From assembly GCA_029717555.1 (NCBI GenBank), contig JAMDHS010000002.1, forward strand, positions 1-64,000: a DNA stretch of 64,000 nt, written 5' to 3'. This DNA comes from Peribolospora baueri. Lineage: Eukaryota; Basidiomycota; Peribolosporomycetes; Peribolosporales; Peribolosporaceae. Of the stretch, positions 1 through 10,880 are shown piece by piece; the stretch's first letter is position 1; each line of letters starts with the position of its first letter. The notes beneath the pieces are model-generated. The model saw only the letters and a list, made by a program, of their open reading frames with translations. It had not been told where the DNA came from and searched no databases. The translations under genes and the position numbers were made by a program.

Positions 1-786
1 GGGTCCGCGAACGTTCCGGGCGTGGACTCGTTGAGGCATCCCAGGAGGGGCCGGGGGGTGGCCTTCCGGGAGCCCGACGGAATTTTCGTTCTCTCCTTTG
101 TCAGGCCCACCCCATCTACCAAGAGTTTTTCCCGCCCGAGCTTCGCGGAACCCGCTTCCTCTCCCCACCGCCCGAACCCGGACCCGGACCCGGACCTATA
201 TCTTTGCCGTCCTCGTCCTCAGAAGCGGAGACGAAGACGAAAGAGGACGGTGCGGTTTACACGAGCTCGCACGTCGCGGCTCCGGACGGGTCAGCCCAGT
301 CGACCGGGTCGTCAAACGTCCCCGCTGCCGCGTTGGACGCCACCCTCGGCCAAGGTCCCGGGTGCTGCAAGCGCGTCTTCGAGCCCACGGCGCGGATTGT
401 CGACGAGGCGCTGTTGAGGGAATGGGAGGTGCGCAGGAACGGCGCCAGCCCCTGGTCCGGCCGGGCAGCATTGGGTTTGGGCCTTGGGGTTGGGGAGGCG
501 CGGCCGGGCGGGGGTAGGGAGGACAAGGATGAAGGCGGGGGTTGTTGAGGATGGCGAACAGTTGAAGGGTGGTTGTTGAGTGTGTAAAGCAGGAGGAAAG
601 GACAAGGTGGAGAACCCTAGGACTCCGTCCCCTCTTCCGGAGAAGGAGCTCTGCCACGTGGTGGGGAATGGATAGATCTCTTCCAAGTACCTTTGTCTTT
701 CAGGGCCCAGCCGTGCTAGAGGTGGCACGTTGAAAGCACGCGCGGCAGAGATTGCTGTTCTTGATGTGGTCGACGGGGGCCAATAG
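1..786 (+). CDS. Unrecognised protein, 3' part only (5' end outside the window)
   Basis: Three blocks share a consistent reading frame: 1-57, 105-513 and 704-786. They are separated by a 47-nt intron (GTGGCC donor, TTTGTCAG acceptor) and an intron starting GTAGGG at 514 and ending CTTTCAG at 703. The peptide has a Pro-rich stretch, a Ser/Thr-rich middle, a short block reading RIVDEALLREWE, and ends DVVDGGQ before TAG. I do not recognise the family. The middle exon could instead end at the GTGCGC at 430, which would break phase with the last exon. Splice choice and product are both uncertain. It ends about 600 bp before the convergent dynein gene. Confidence 0.4.
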
Positions 787-1401
787 ATGCTGAGGGAGCT
801 GGCCGGATGGTCCATGGGATGGACGACGTCGTTGCAGAAGTCGCTCAACATTGAGGTCGACATTCCCATGACCTTTCTGTCCACATCCAGCTCTGCTCTC
901 GTCTTCTCACTGACAGATCAGACCGAGATGGTATCGATTGCAAGCACGAGGTACGAAGACGAAAGACAAGGTGCACCGCGCTCCAGAAAACAAAGGTGGC
1001 CAAACGAGGCCATAAAAAGAAAGAGACTCGTAATCGCCTAAAGAACGTATGTACGACAGCGGCACCTACGACGAATTACAGACCCGCCTCTCTTCTATCC
1101 TCCAGATCATCTCTCCTTCCCGAGCAAAAACTTCCCGCTGTCCTCCTTCCTCCCTAATCCCGCCGCACATTCGTCTCCGCCCTAAGTGACTCTTACCCTC
1201 CACTCCCTTTGTTATCTCGCTGCCGCCGGCGTCTCACTCGGAGCACCCGCGTTCTGCGACAGAAGACCGGCCAGCGTTCTTTGCATCTCCACCTGCGCGA
1301 GGAGAAGGGGGGCAGAAAAGAAAGGAACAAAAAAGAGGGAAGACCCGACCAGTAGTGGCAGCGAACGAATCGTGTCAACGCACGCATGACATGCTTCCAT
1401 G
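787..1401. other. Gap between convergent genes; no gene seen
   Basis: Two genes on opposite strands end into this stretch. Short open frames exist but none has splice-consistent extension or a recognisable domain. It probably contains both 3' untranslated regions. No clear repeat is visible. Confidence 0.5.
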
Positions 1402-4136
1402 TCATCTACCTCCGCGGAAGGCGGACACGATGTGAAGACGCTGGCTCACCCATTCGTTGTCGCGTGGCGAGGCAACATCGCCGATATCGTAGATGTACAG
1501 CCGCCCATCGGCGCCGCCCATGGCTGCTTTCCGGCCGTCGCGCTTGTCCCACGAAAGCTTGTTAAGAGCTCGACCGGTGCCGACGGTGGTGGAGAGGATC
1601 GGGACCTAAGTGCGAACCCGGCGGTCAGCGCCGTCCGTCTCTCCGCCCTACAAACTCTAGAACCCCTTTCACTCACCTCCGTTTCGATGTTGAGGTTATA
1701 CAGGTCAAATTTGCCCGCTCCGTCAACGCTTCCGAACACGGCAGGGTGCTGGGGGTGCCACCGGACGTCGTACACGTAATCACCCGCCTCCTCGAAATTG
1801 TGCACGGGCCCAAGCACCTGCGGCGCAGTGGAGGGCTTGTTCAAATTTTTCGCCCGCCAGAGCTTGACGGTCCAGTCTACGCTACTGGTGAGAAAGAGGT
1901 CGGAGAAATCGACGGGCCCCACGAGCGGGTGGAAGTGAAGACCCGTCACGGGACCGGAGTGGGCGCGGTAGATATCCAGCTGATTCAGACCCGCCTTGCT
2001 GCCAGCGCGGTCGTACCGGTGCGCTTGGTAGACATTGCCCTCTTCCGTGCCCACCCAAAAAGTCGTTGTTTCGTTCTCCGGGAAGCTGAGACAGGTCACC
2101 GAAACCTCGTCGGTCTTGTTGTGAGCCGGATGGACCAGCTCGAGGCTTTCCTGTAAAGTACGGCGAGCAAGCGGACAAGCAAGTCAAGCGGTCAGCGAAG
2201 ATACGCCAGAACCTTTCGGCTAATCGGGTTTTTTTTAGAAACCTTCCATTACCTGAGGCTTAGCCAGCATGTCTAGCATCCAACTGCACATGAGCCCATC
2301 CGTGCTAGCGGTGATCAAGTTATGAGCGTTCTGCGTTCCGACCATTTGCATGGCATAGACTGGGTGAGTGTGTCCGGCGGCAGAAAGCGGCGACTTGAGG
2401 ACGGGAAGGTGTTTGGCGCGGGTGTCCCAGAGTAAAATCTGACCGGAATAGGTGCCGCCGATGATCAAATTGTTGTGGAAGGGCGAGAAGGATACCGAAA
2501 GCACGTCGGTCTGGATGAAGAAGAATAGAGAGACGTTCATAGTAGTCATGAGACAACAGGAATGATCGGCCAAGCATCCATGCGCTCTCCCAGAAACCCG
2601 CAACTCACTTGGGAGTGGAACACGAACTCTGGTCGTTCAAGTAAGTGCAGGTTCCAAACCGCGACGATACCGTCGGGCTCATTCACGGACATCCGCTTCC
2701 TGTTGTACGACGCGACGCTGAGTTCCGGGTGCTGCCAAGCGAGAAGGAAAAAAGAAAAATCCAGATGAGGAACCAAAATGGACCAAGGCAAGCGCGCCGC
2801 CTCCATACACATGCTCCCGCACGGACACTGGCTAGGACACTCACCTTCAACGACCAGTCGATATCCGTGATTGTTCGGTTCTTCGTAGTCTTCTCATCCC
2901 AGAAAGTGCAAACACACTTGACTCTTCGTCCTTCCGAATCATCCCTGACGATCGGTGAACAACCGAGCCATATGAGCGCACCCTTCCAGCCACCACGACG
3001 AGAACGAGTACAACACCATCACCAGAGTGATATTTCCAACAGATCCGTGATTCGCTCACCTCCCAGCCTCTCCGTCCATTTTGTAATCCTTCATGTAGTC
3101 GTAAGTGTCCGTGAGAGCGCGCTGGACGATTTTAGACGACTGCTCGACGAATTCAGAAAAGTCCGGCGCTCCATAGATGGCCGCACGCTCTGCATCGGTC
3201 ATCTCTGTGGGCAAGGAGGATGGATAAAGTAGAGCATGGAGGAAGATATGGAGTGAGAAAACAGGGAATCGTCGCAATATTACAAGAGAGCTAGGCGACG
3301 CACCACGGCTCGTGTCCTCCTCAATCTCCTTCTGCAGTCTCCTCTTTTCCTCTTCTATCTCCCTATCCAGTTTCTCTTTCTCCGCCTGTTGTTCCTTGAG
3401 GATGCGCGCGCGGATCTCCCCCTCCGTTGGTCGCTCGTCATCGGAGTCGCCAAGGGACGTGTTGGCTGTCTGTACCTCCTTCGTATAGAGGACCTTTTCC
3501 TGCAGGCAAGAAGACCAAAAAGATTGTCAGGAGCCGGTGATATCGAACGCAGAAGGAGCGGAAAGAATCAGTGGGAAAAATCAATTGAAATGAACGAAGG
3601 AGTCGGGACAGGCCAAAGAGCCGCTGGACAAACCTTTTGAGGTTGTGGAGCTTCGGTGGGCTCGGTCTCCACCGCTTTGGAGACCAACACCTTGCTTGGG
3701 GCCACGTCAGATGTTTCAGCAGTCCCAGGGCCTCCTGTATCCGTTGTCCCACCAGCAGCGCTGCTTGGCGTCGCGTCTCCTGCCGTTCCGGGGCCTGTGT
3801 CTGTTCCCCCGCCAGCGAGGCTGCTACGGGAGGAGAGACCACGGGAGCCGACTAAAGAGGAGACGAGCTCGTCGAACTCGCGGCGAGTGGCCGCGGATGT
3901 AGAGCCCTGAGAATGGTAAGGCGCAGGAAGCGAACAACCAGCATACGGTAAGCGACGAAGAGAGCAGGAGGGAGCCAAGGAGCAACGGAGCGACGGAATG
4001 CGGCGGACCCCACCTCGCTCTCCTTCTGCTGCTGGATCAGCATACTCTTCCTCTCCTCCCTCGCCTTTCTCAGCTCTGCGAGCTTTGCCCGCTTGGCCTC
4101 GATTTCAGCCTTTCGTCTCTCGGATGAGGAAGACAT
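1402..4136 (-). CDS. Cytoplasmic dynein intermediate chain
   Basis: About nine exons. It is the scaffold chain of cytoplasmic dynein: it binds dynactin through its N-terminus, light chains through a linker, and the heavy chain through a WD40 propeller. The start at 4136 gives a highly charged helix ([20 protein letters not shown]) typical of the family's dynactin-binding end. Exon 2 (3906-3634) is a Ser/Thr/Gly-rich linker. Exon 3 begins near 3499 with [10 protein letters not shown], matching the usual LC8-binding QT motif just before an acidic patch. WD40 blades follow: [65 protein letters not shown] and [14 protein letters not shown]. The last exon ends SAFRGGR with the stop at 1402-1404. 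It is divergent from the RPC4 gene. The family call is firm; exact splice sites in exons 4-6 are approximate. Confidence 0.93.
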
Positions 4137-4559
4137 GGCGGTGTGGGCGTGGTTTGCGCGATGAGAGGCGGAGCCAGGGAAGAAGGGAGCGATCGAGAGG
4201 AGAGGGGGAAGGTGACAGAAGCGCGTACCCGCGTCGACGCTCGCTCAAAGACCTAGCACGCTGAAAAGCTGCTCGACAGGGTGCTGAATGATGAAAGTCG
4301 CGACGGCGGCGGTGCGTGTGTGCGCTTGCTACTGTGGTTTAAGCGCTGTGCTGCTACTCAAGGTGTCGATGGGCAGCGCATCTACCCATAGACGAGCAGT
4401 CGCGAGCATGTATGTTCTTTCGGCCGGCTGCTGCGGCAGGAACGACGTTCACCTCCCAGGTCGCACATATATATATATGCTGGCTTCCTTTCTGGCCACG
4501 CACGACTTCGCGGCCACCTCAGCTCAGCCTCACGTGAATACCTTCCCTTTCCCCCAACC
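4137..4559. promoter_or_regulatory. Shared divergent promoter region, dynein IC / RPC4
   Basis: These 423 bp separate two start codons pointing away from each other. An alternating AT run at 4467-4479 lies about 80-90 bp before the RPC4 ATG, a plausible TATA-like position for the plus-strand gene. A CACGTG lies at 4532-4537. No gene is seen here. The regulatory role is inferred from position. Confidence 0.45.
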
Positions 4560-6472
4560 ATGTCCCAGCGCGAGGCTGAACGGAGCCCCGTCGCGGACGC
4601 TTCTCAGGGCACGGCTGCTCTGACGGGGGAGGCCCCCCCTGCGAAGCGGACCGACCCTTCCGCCGTTGCAGAGGCGGCCTCCATGGCGAGCGCGTCAACC
4701 TCAGCAGGTCCTTCGATGAGGAGGCTGGGCACCTTGCACACACCCTTGTCCGCGGGAGCTGGAGCCGCCGATGCTGGAGCGAGTGGTGTGGCAAACCCCC
4801 TCAGGAAGAGCAATTACACTAAGCAAGGCACGCAAAAGATGACGTTCAAGCCGAATATGCCGCTCCGGAGGAAAGTCGAGGTGAAAGAAGTGAGTTGGCT
4901 TTTTCAGACGGAGGTTGCTTGCTTTGGAGTAAACTTCTTTCGGAGGCTTGGCTTTTTCTGTGCGCGATGTTCCATCCGGGGTAGAGGCTTACGACGTCTG
5001 CTGTACCTTCCGGCCAATTTAACGACCGTTGTTTCTTCGCGCAGGAGCCGACGACGGTTTCCCTAAGCGCAGGGCGAGGACGTGGAGAGAGAGGAAGGGG
5101 AAGAGGTGGAGAGAGGGGCCGTGGACGAGGCCGAGGGTTAGATACGGCCAGGGCCGCGCAGGAAATGACCGCGAGTGGACCATTCGCTCAGGGTCCAGCA
5201 CTCGGAGGGGGTGAGTGTCTCGTTTCGTTCCCTATTGGACCCAGCCCTTCGTTCCGACAGACTTGCACGTGCTCATATAGAATCGCTGCGTTTCCCCCAA
5301 ACTTCTCGCTTTTTATTTATGGCCCCATGCAGGAAAGAAGGCTCGTCCGGTAACCGTCAGCGTCGGCGGTTCCCGACCGCCTGGCCTCGGTCCTCTGGGA
5401 GGACCTGCCCGAGCGACTGAGAGCAAGCCGTTGACGTCGACGTCGACGTCAGACAAGGACCCAGACAAACCAGTACAGAGCGAGAAGTTCAGCGACGACG
5501 AAGATGGCATAGAGCTTATGGACATGAATACTGTGGGAGACCTCGACGAGCATGCACCCGTCAATCTCACCGAGCCTTCCGTCCATGCCTCCGTCAAATC
5601 TGAGGCTATGGACGATGCGAGCGAAAGCGAGGAGGAGGAGCTGATGGATGATCTGATGGATGACTTTGTCGCTAGAGAGGATAGCGTGAGTGTCTGCTCG
5701 CCAATTCCGAGGTGATCACTATCGGGCCAGAAACTCACTGCGGACGCGTTCTCTTTTACCACTCTCGATCCGAACAGGGACAATCCCCGCAAGACAAAAT
5801 CTACCTGTTCCAATTTCCACACCTATTTCCCCAGTTCATCGACCCGCAAGCAGCAGAAGACGTCAAAATGAAGATCGACCCTGACGGGGCCATCAAAACT
5901 GAGCAGACGGCGGCGACGGGCGAAGGAGCCGCGGCTGGCACCAAGGTGAAGCGGAATGTCTCTTTCGCGCCCGGCACGGTGGGCGGGGAGGGAGCACCAG
6001 AGAAGGGGTCTCCTGTGGCGTCGACGACGGATGATGCTGGCGCGAGCGCGAGCGCGGTGAAGACGGAGAAGGCAGAGGCCAAGGATCCTTTGGCTGTGAA
6101 AGGGGCGAAGAAGGCAATAGGACCCGAGGGCAGGGTGGGCACGCTGCAGGTGTACAAGAGCGGCAAGGTGTGCATCAAGCTCGGGGATATTCTCTACGAC
6201 GTGAGCCGTACATTTTCTTTCTTCGTCTACCCGGCGTCACCCTGCGTTCTTCTGTTCAAGACCCGAGCAAAAAATCCTGAGCCGAATTGCTCCCATATGG
6301 GTCTTTCGCCTGCTTTCCAATTCAGATCACCTCTGGCTCGCAAGCGAGTTTCCTCCAGCAGATCATGGTAATGGATCCTGAGAAGAAAAAGGCCGTCGTC
6401 ATGGGTGAAGTGGCGCGCAAGTTTGTCGCGACGCCGAACTTGGATCGCTTGTTGGAAGACCTGAGCGTGTGA
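4560..6472 (+). CDS. RPC53: DNA-directed RNA polymerase III subunit RPC4 (Rpc53)
   Basis: Subunit of the Pol III TFIIF-like Rpc37/Rpc53 subcomplex, acting in initiation and termination of tRNA and 5S genes. Exon 1 (4560-4889) has a low-complexity start and then the conserved KMTFKPNMPLRRKVE patch. Exon 2 is rich in RG repeats (GRGRGERGRG type). An acidic exon follows with EESEEEELMDDLMDDFV-like character. The conserved C-terminal RNA_pol_Rpc4 domain shows DKIYLFQFPHLFP, GRVGTLQVYKSGKVCIKLGD and a final exon with GSQASFLQQIMVMD ending LLEDLSV. The alternation of basic N-terminus, acidic middle and C-terminal domain matches the family. Introns are short with GTGAGT donors. Confidence 0.92.
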
Positions 6473-6876
6473 GAGCGGACGAGGGAAAAAAAACGAGTCA
6501 CCACCGGGCGTGTGTTGCTGCTCGCTACTGTACTTGTACAATAGATAGATGGTCGACGCGTCGCTCCCTCCTTTGTGGAGATGAGTGTACCCACGTACGA
6601 CGGAGCTCGAATGCATTCGGCATTCTCGACGTTCCACTCTTCGGCACGGCCGAACGAATCATTCCTTGATACGAGCTTAAAGTACAGCAAAAGGGAAAAC
6701 GGGCGCGACCGCAACCAGGTCGCTCCGGAAGGAAGGACGAGCTTGGGGAAACCGGAAAGCGGGACGGAGCGTGGTACGCACCGCGAGTGGAGAGGAAGGA
6801 AAAAAAAATCAGAAATCGACGGGACGGAGAAAGGCAGGTGAAGGGCGGCACTGTATCTGAGGCGGGAGCTATCATC
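6473..6876. other. Gap between convergent genes; no gene seen
   Basis: Lies between the RPC4 stop (6472) and the stop of the convergent P450 gene (6877). No domain-bearing frame, tRNA or repeat is visible. It probably holds both 3' untranslated regions. Confidence 0.5.
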
Positions 6877-9800
6877 TTACACGACCCGCTTGATCCGTAG
6901 TGGCATGCCGTCCCCAGGTTCTGGGGGGGGGGGGGCAAAAGCCAGATGTGAGCGAAAAGGGCGCCATAAAGGTCGGACGTGGGGGAAGGAGAAGAGGCCG
7001 ATTTCACTTCAAAACTCACTCATCGTGATGGCTGCCGTCGGAGCAGGTTTTTGGTCCTTGTCCACCTTCTCGAAGGAGAACCTGCTTACGAGCACGCTAT
7101 AGGCCGCGCCATATGGGATTGAAAAGGATGGATGAAAAAGGGATGGAGGGCAAAGGAGAGATCGAGAGCTTTCAGCACGTACGCTCTCAAAAAAAAATCA
7201 AACCTTTCGACACGTCGACGCACGCCAAAGTCGCCTTCATCTCGATGATGCTCATCGCCCTGCCGATGCAGTGGTGCGCTCCCGCGAGGAAGGACTGGAA
7301 GGAGAACTGGCCATTGTAAGTCTCTGGCAGGTTCATCCATCGTTCTGGGCGGAACCTGGGGACGATGGAGAGAGTTGGGTAGGGTCGGAGAAGTGGGAAG
7401 ATGAGGACAGACGCGGCGGTGTTGAGGTCAGCGAGCGGCCTTACGAAGACGAGGAAGAAATGACCACTCACTCTTCAGCATCGGGACCCCACGTCCTCCG
7501 ATCGGTATTGACGACGCGGTTGGCGATATAAATAATAGTGTCCTTGGGCACCCAGACGCCGTCGATGTAATCGCTCTTTCCAGCCTTGCGGAACGTCATG
7601 GGGACGGGGGGCATGACGCGCAAGCTCTCCATGACGACGCAGTTAAGGTAATCGAGCTCCTTGAGCTGCCGGTAATCTGGTCGCTCGACCGTCGACATGA
7701 GCATCTGCACCTCGGCCCGGAGCTTGGCCTGCGCATCTGGGTGGTTGGCAAGAAGCCAGAAAGTCTGTGAGGGTGGGCAAAAGCAACAACACGTCAGTAT
7801 GCGCTCTTCTCCAAACCCGCTCGACGTGATGACGGAATCCAGGCTCACCCATGATAGACCCGAAGCCGTGGTCTCGTGACCAGCGGCCTGGAGGGAAAGA
7901 CAGGCAGCCACGCTCGATATGTCAAAGTACATCGCACACACACATGCCCGCAGAGTACTCACTAGGAAGGTCAGCTATCGACGCGACGTTGACGACGGGG
8001 AGACGACGAGGACGGTGACGAGCATGAGTACGGCACCCATCCACGAGAAAGAGCGGAAGGAGATCGCGCCAGGCCGAAGCACGGTGCGGTGCAACTCACG
8101 ACCTGATTCATCATCATTTCATCCGTCATCCTATAGCCCTCCCCTTTCTCCGCCAACCTGCTCCGCACAAGGATACTCATCACATCCTTCTTGCCCACCG
8201 AAGGGTCCGTCGGGTCCGACAGGGCGAGCGCCTCTCGCATCTTGTCGTCCAGGATCTGCTGAGAAACTTTTTTGATGCGGTGCATCGAGTCCACGAACAC
8301 TCCGACCGGGTCTGATTGCGGGAGAAGGGAGGGAAAGGTGAGAAGGGGGAACGAGCGAGGGAGGCGTTTTGGCCCCCGTCTTTTCAGCGCCCGAGGACGG
8401 CCCGAACGCTCACTCCACAGAGGATGTTTCAAGAGCGCCTGCCGAGCGCTGTAAGCGCCAGTTGAGCGGAGAAGCCGAGGGACACCGGGAAAAGTCATGA
8501 GCATGACAAGAAGCGATATGTTGATGCCTGACGGGGATGTTAGAGTCCACAGTAAGCCAAGGCTTTTTCATCGAGCGCGAGCGCGAGCGCAACGCAATCT
8601 CAAGCCCTTCTTTTCTTGATCGTATGTGGCTGGTCTGGAAGCCATCTCACGCACCGCTCTGCAAGCCGATGAGCCTTTCGTAGGCGTCAGCGCTGAGGAA
8701 AGAAAGCCAAACGAAAAAGGTTTGTCAAAGACCTCGACAGCGATAGAGTCCTACTGTGGCGCGAGGCACAAGAAACCTGGACGCGCACAGCTCATTATCC
8801 GGGTTATGGACCGAGTCGGACTTGTAGCCTGCATGTACAAAAAGTCGGAGGGCAGCGAACGGTCAATACGATGGCCACATGGCCAGGCCGAACCGAATCA
8901 AAGATTGAGTCGTCGAAACAAAGGACGAGGAAGACAGAAGGGCGGAACCGGTGACGCACCGAACGCGGTCTCGCAAATGATGTCGAGCGTCGCCCGTCCC
9001 ATCCACTCGTAGACGACCAACACAGCCCCCTTGGAGGGATCCGGGAGGCTGTTGATTTTGTTCTCCCAGATCTCGACGAGGCCATACAGAGTCGCATAGT
9101 ACATCTCCGTCTGTGCGGCTAGGTTCGGGATCGAGAAAGCTGGGTTCATCGCACGGCGCATCTGTGCGGGGAACAAAAGAAAGAGGGTGTACGGCCTGAT
9201 GAGACTGAATGACGCTGACCTGGCACTGCGACAGCGAGGAAGGCGGAAGGAGACGAAGGGGTTTACCTGCTGGTGATCGTTTCCCTCAACCGTGAGCAGT
9301 CCGTATCCGGTAATCTGGCCCAGGGTGTTGCGAAGAAAGTCCGGCTGCACGCAAGGGAGGGGAAAAGAAGAGAACGTTGGGCGAGGGTCGGGTGAAGAAG
9401 ACGAGACGAAGACAGCTCACCCTCGGATAGTCGTACGCGTCATCGACCAAAATCTTTTTGAGCGCCGTGCGGCTGGTGAGGATGATCCTCTCGATCCCGA
9501 ACGGGCCCACGGCTCTGACGATGCCCTTTTCTCCTCCGTATTCCTTCACCCATTCCCTCTGGAGGATGCCGGCTTCGGATTTGAGGATCTCTGGGAAGAC
9601 GCCCCAGATGGGGTGGCCGTAGCCTGGCCCGGGCAGGTGGCGGAGCGGGGAGAGGAAGCGGGGCCAGAGGAAGAGTTGGTACAGGAGCCAGAAGAGGCCT
9701 GGAGGCGGGGCGGAGCCAATGGCGGTGGAGGAGGGGAGCGATGAGAGGCGAGTTGAAGAGAGCCATGAGCTTGGGGTGGGTGCAAGAAAGAAGAATATAG

Positions 9801-9897
9801 CATGCAGAGGCTACTCACCAGCGAAAACGAGAGCGGGGACAAGATAGTGGAGAGGCACACTCTGCGCGGCTTCGAACGATCGTCTTAGGACGTCCAT
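6877..9897 (-). CDS. Cytochrome P450 monooxygenase (microsomal type)
   Basis: Many short exons. Exon 1 (from 9897) and exon 2 encode a hydrophobic N-terminal anchor followed by the proline hinge LPGPGYGHPIWG, as in ER-bound P450s. The I-helix oxygen-binding motif AGHETTASG is near 7860, the ExxR pair (ESLR) near 7625, a PERW-type segment (FRPERWMNLPE) near 7350, and the heme loop SFLAGAHHCIGRAMS near 7270-7240, with the Cys thiolate ligand present. The heme loop has His where many P450s have Arg; related fungal P450s with a PHSCIG loop are known to me. The last exon reads GDGMPLRIKRVV and stops at 6877-6879. The substrate cannot be read from sequence. The neighbours are unrelated housekeeping genes, so there is no sign of a metabolite cluster. 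Confidence 0.93.
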
Positions 9898-10880
9898 GGT
9901 GGAGTGCTAGCGGCGGCGGTGATGGTGGTGGTGGTCGTCGCGGCCAGCAGCCGCGACCGTACGTGCTAGTTCGAAGCTGGAGCGTTCAGTGAAAGGAGAG
10001 CAAGGGGAAAGCGGCAGGGGCGATGCGAGTCGGTGTGAGGAAGGTGGGGGGTCGTCAGGGACGGACGGCGGGCGAGTGGAAGCGTTGTTTCGGTATACGT
10101 AGGTCGGCCGACAACGTCGACGTCGGGTGGGGGTTATGGAAAGGGAGATAGATGGTCAGCTGGGAGGACTGTGAGATGCCATCTCCATCATTCGACCATC
10201 TGGCGCCGAATATGTGAGCAAGGTACGTTGACCACGTCGGAGCGGAGACGGAGACGGAAACACAGACGCGAGCTGATCGGCCGCCGACGCCACTTCTGTG
10301 CGACCTTGGCGGATCCATCTGACCCCCGAAGCCAAGTCAAGTCAGTCGGCGCCAAACGAGGGGCGAAGCGGGGCGGAGAGATGTTGCTGCTACGCTCGAC
10401 TCGGGTTCAGGCCGTGCAGGATGTAGAACTGTATGTACTTGGTCATCGTGCCAGCAGCCTCGAAGACGCCCGGCAGTCGCACCGTTCATTCGAGCCTCTC
10501 ATGTGCATCTCAGCGGACGAAGATGGATGAGGGAAGCAAGCGCAAAGATGCGGGGCCCACCGAAAAAAAAATCAGACGCCGGCGCCACGCCGAGCTGCAC
10601 ACTGGGTGGGGTAAACAAGGTATCACATTACAAGAGGGGGATGGATAGACGGAGAAAGAAGAGGGACACAGAGAGAAACAAAAAAAGATAGAACGACGCA
10701 AACGTTCGTCCTCGGTCCGCCCGCCAGCCAGTCAGTCAGTCGCTTGCCGACCGGCCGAGCCAATTCCACAGTCGTATACAACCAATCTCCCGTCCATCAA
10801 CGCCAATAGCTGCTCTTACGCGCGCAACTTCCAGCAGGCACCTCGGCCCCGAACCCCACTTCCCGAACAAACATCCCTCC
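9898..10880. promoter_or_regulatory. P450 5' region and OXR1 3' region; no gene seen
   Basis: About 1 kb upstream of the P450 start on the minus strand, and downstream of the OXR1 stop. Short GTC/GGT runs occur at 9910-9950 and a short CAGT repeat near 10730-10742. Open frames here are short and unspliced, with no recognisable motif. The part next to 9897 should contain the P450 promoter. Confidence 0.4.

Noticed and set aside
6877-9897. Secondary-metabolite gene cluster around the P450
   Set aside because: Neighbours are Pol III RPC4 and OXR1, both housekeeping; no synthase, transporter or regulator is adjacent.
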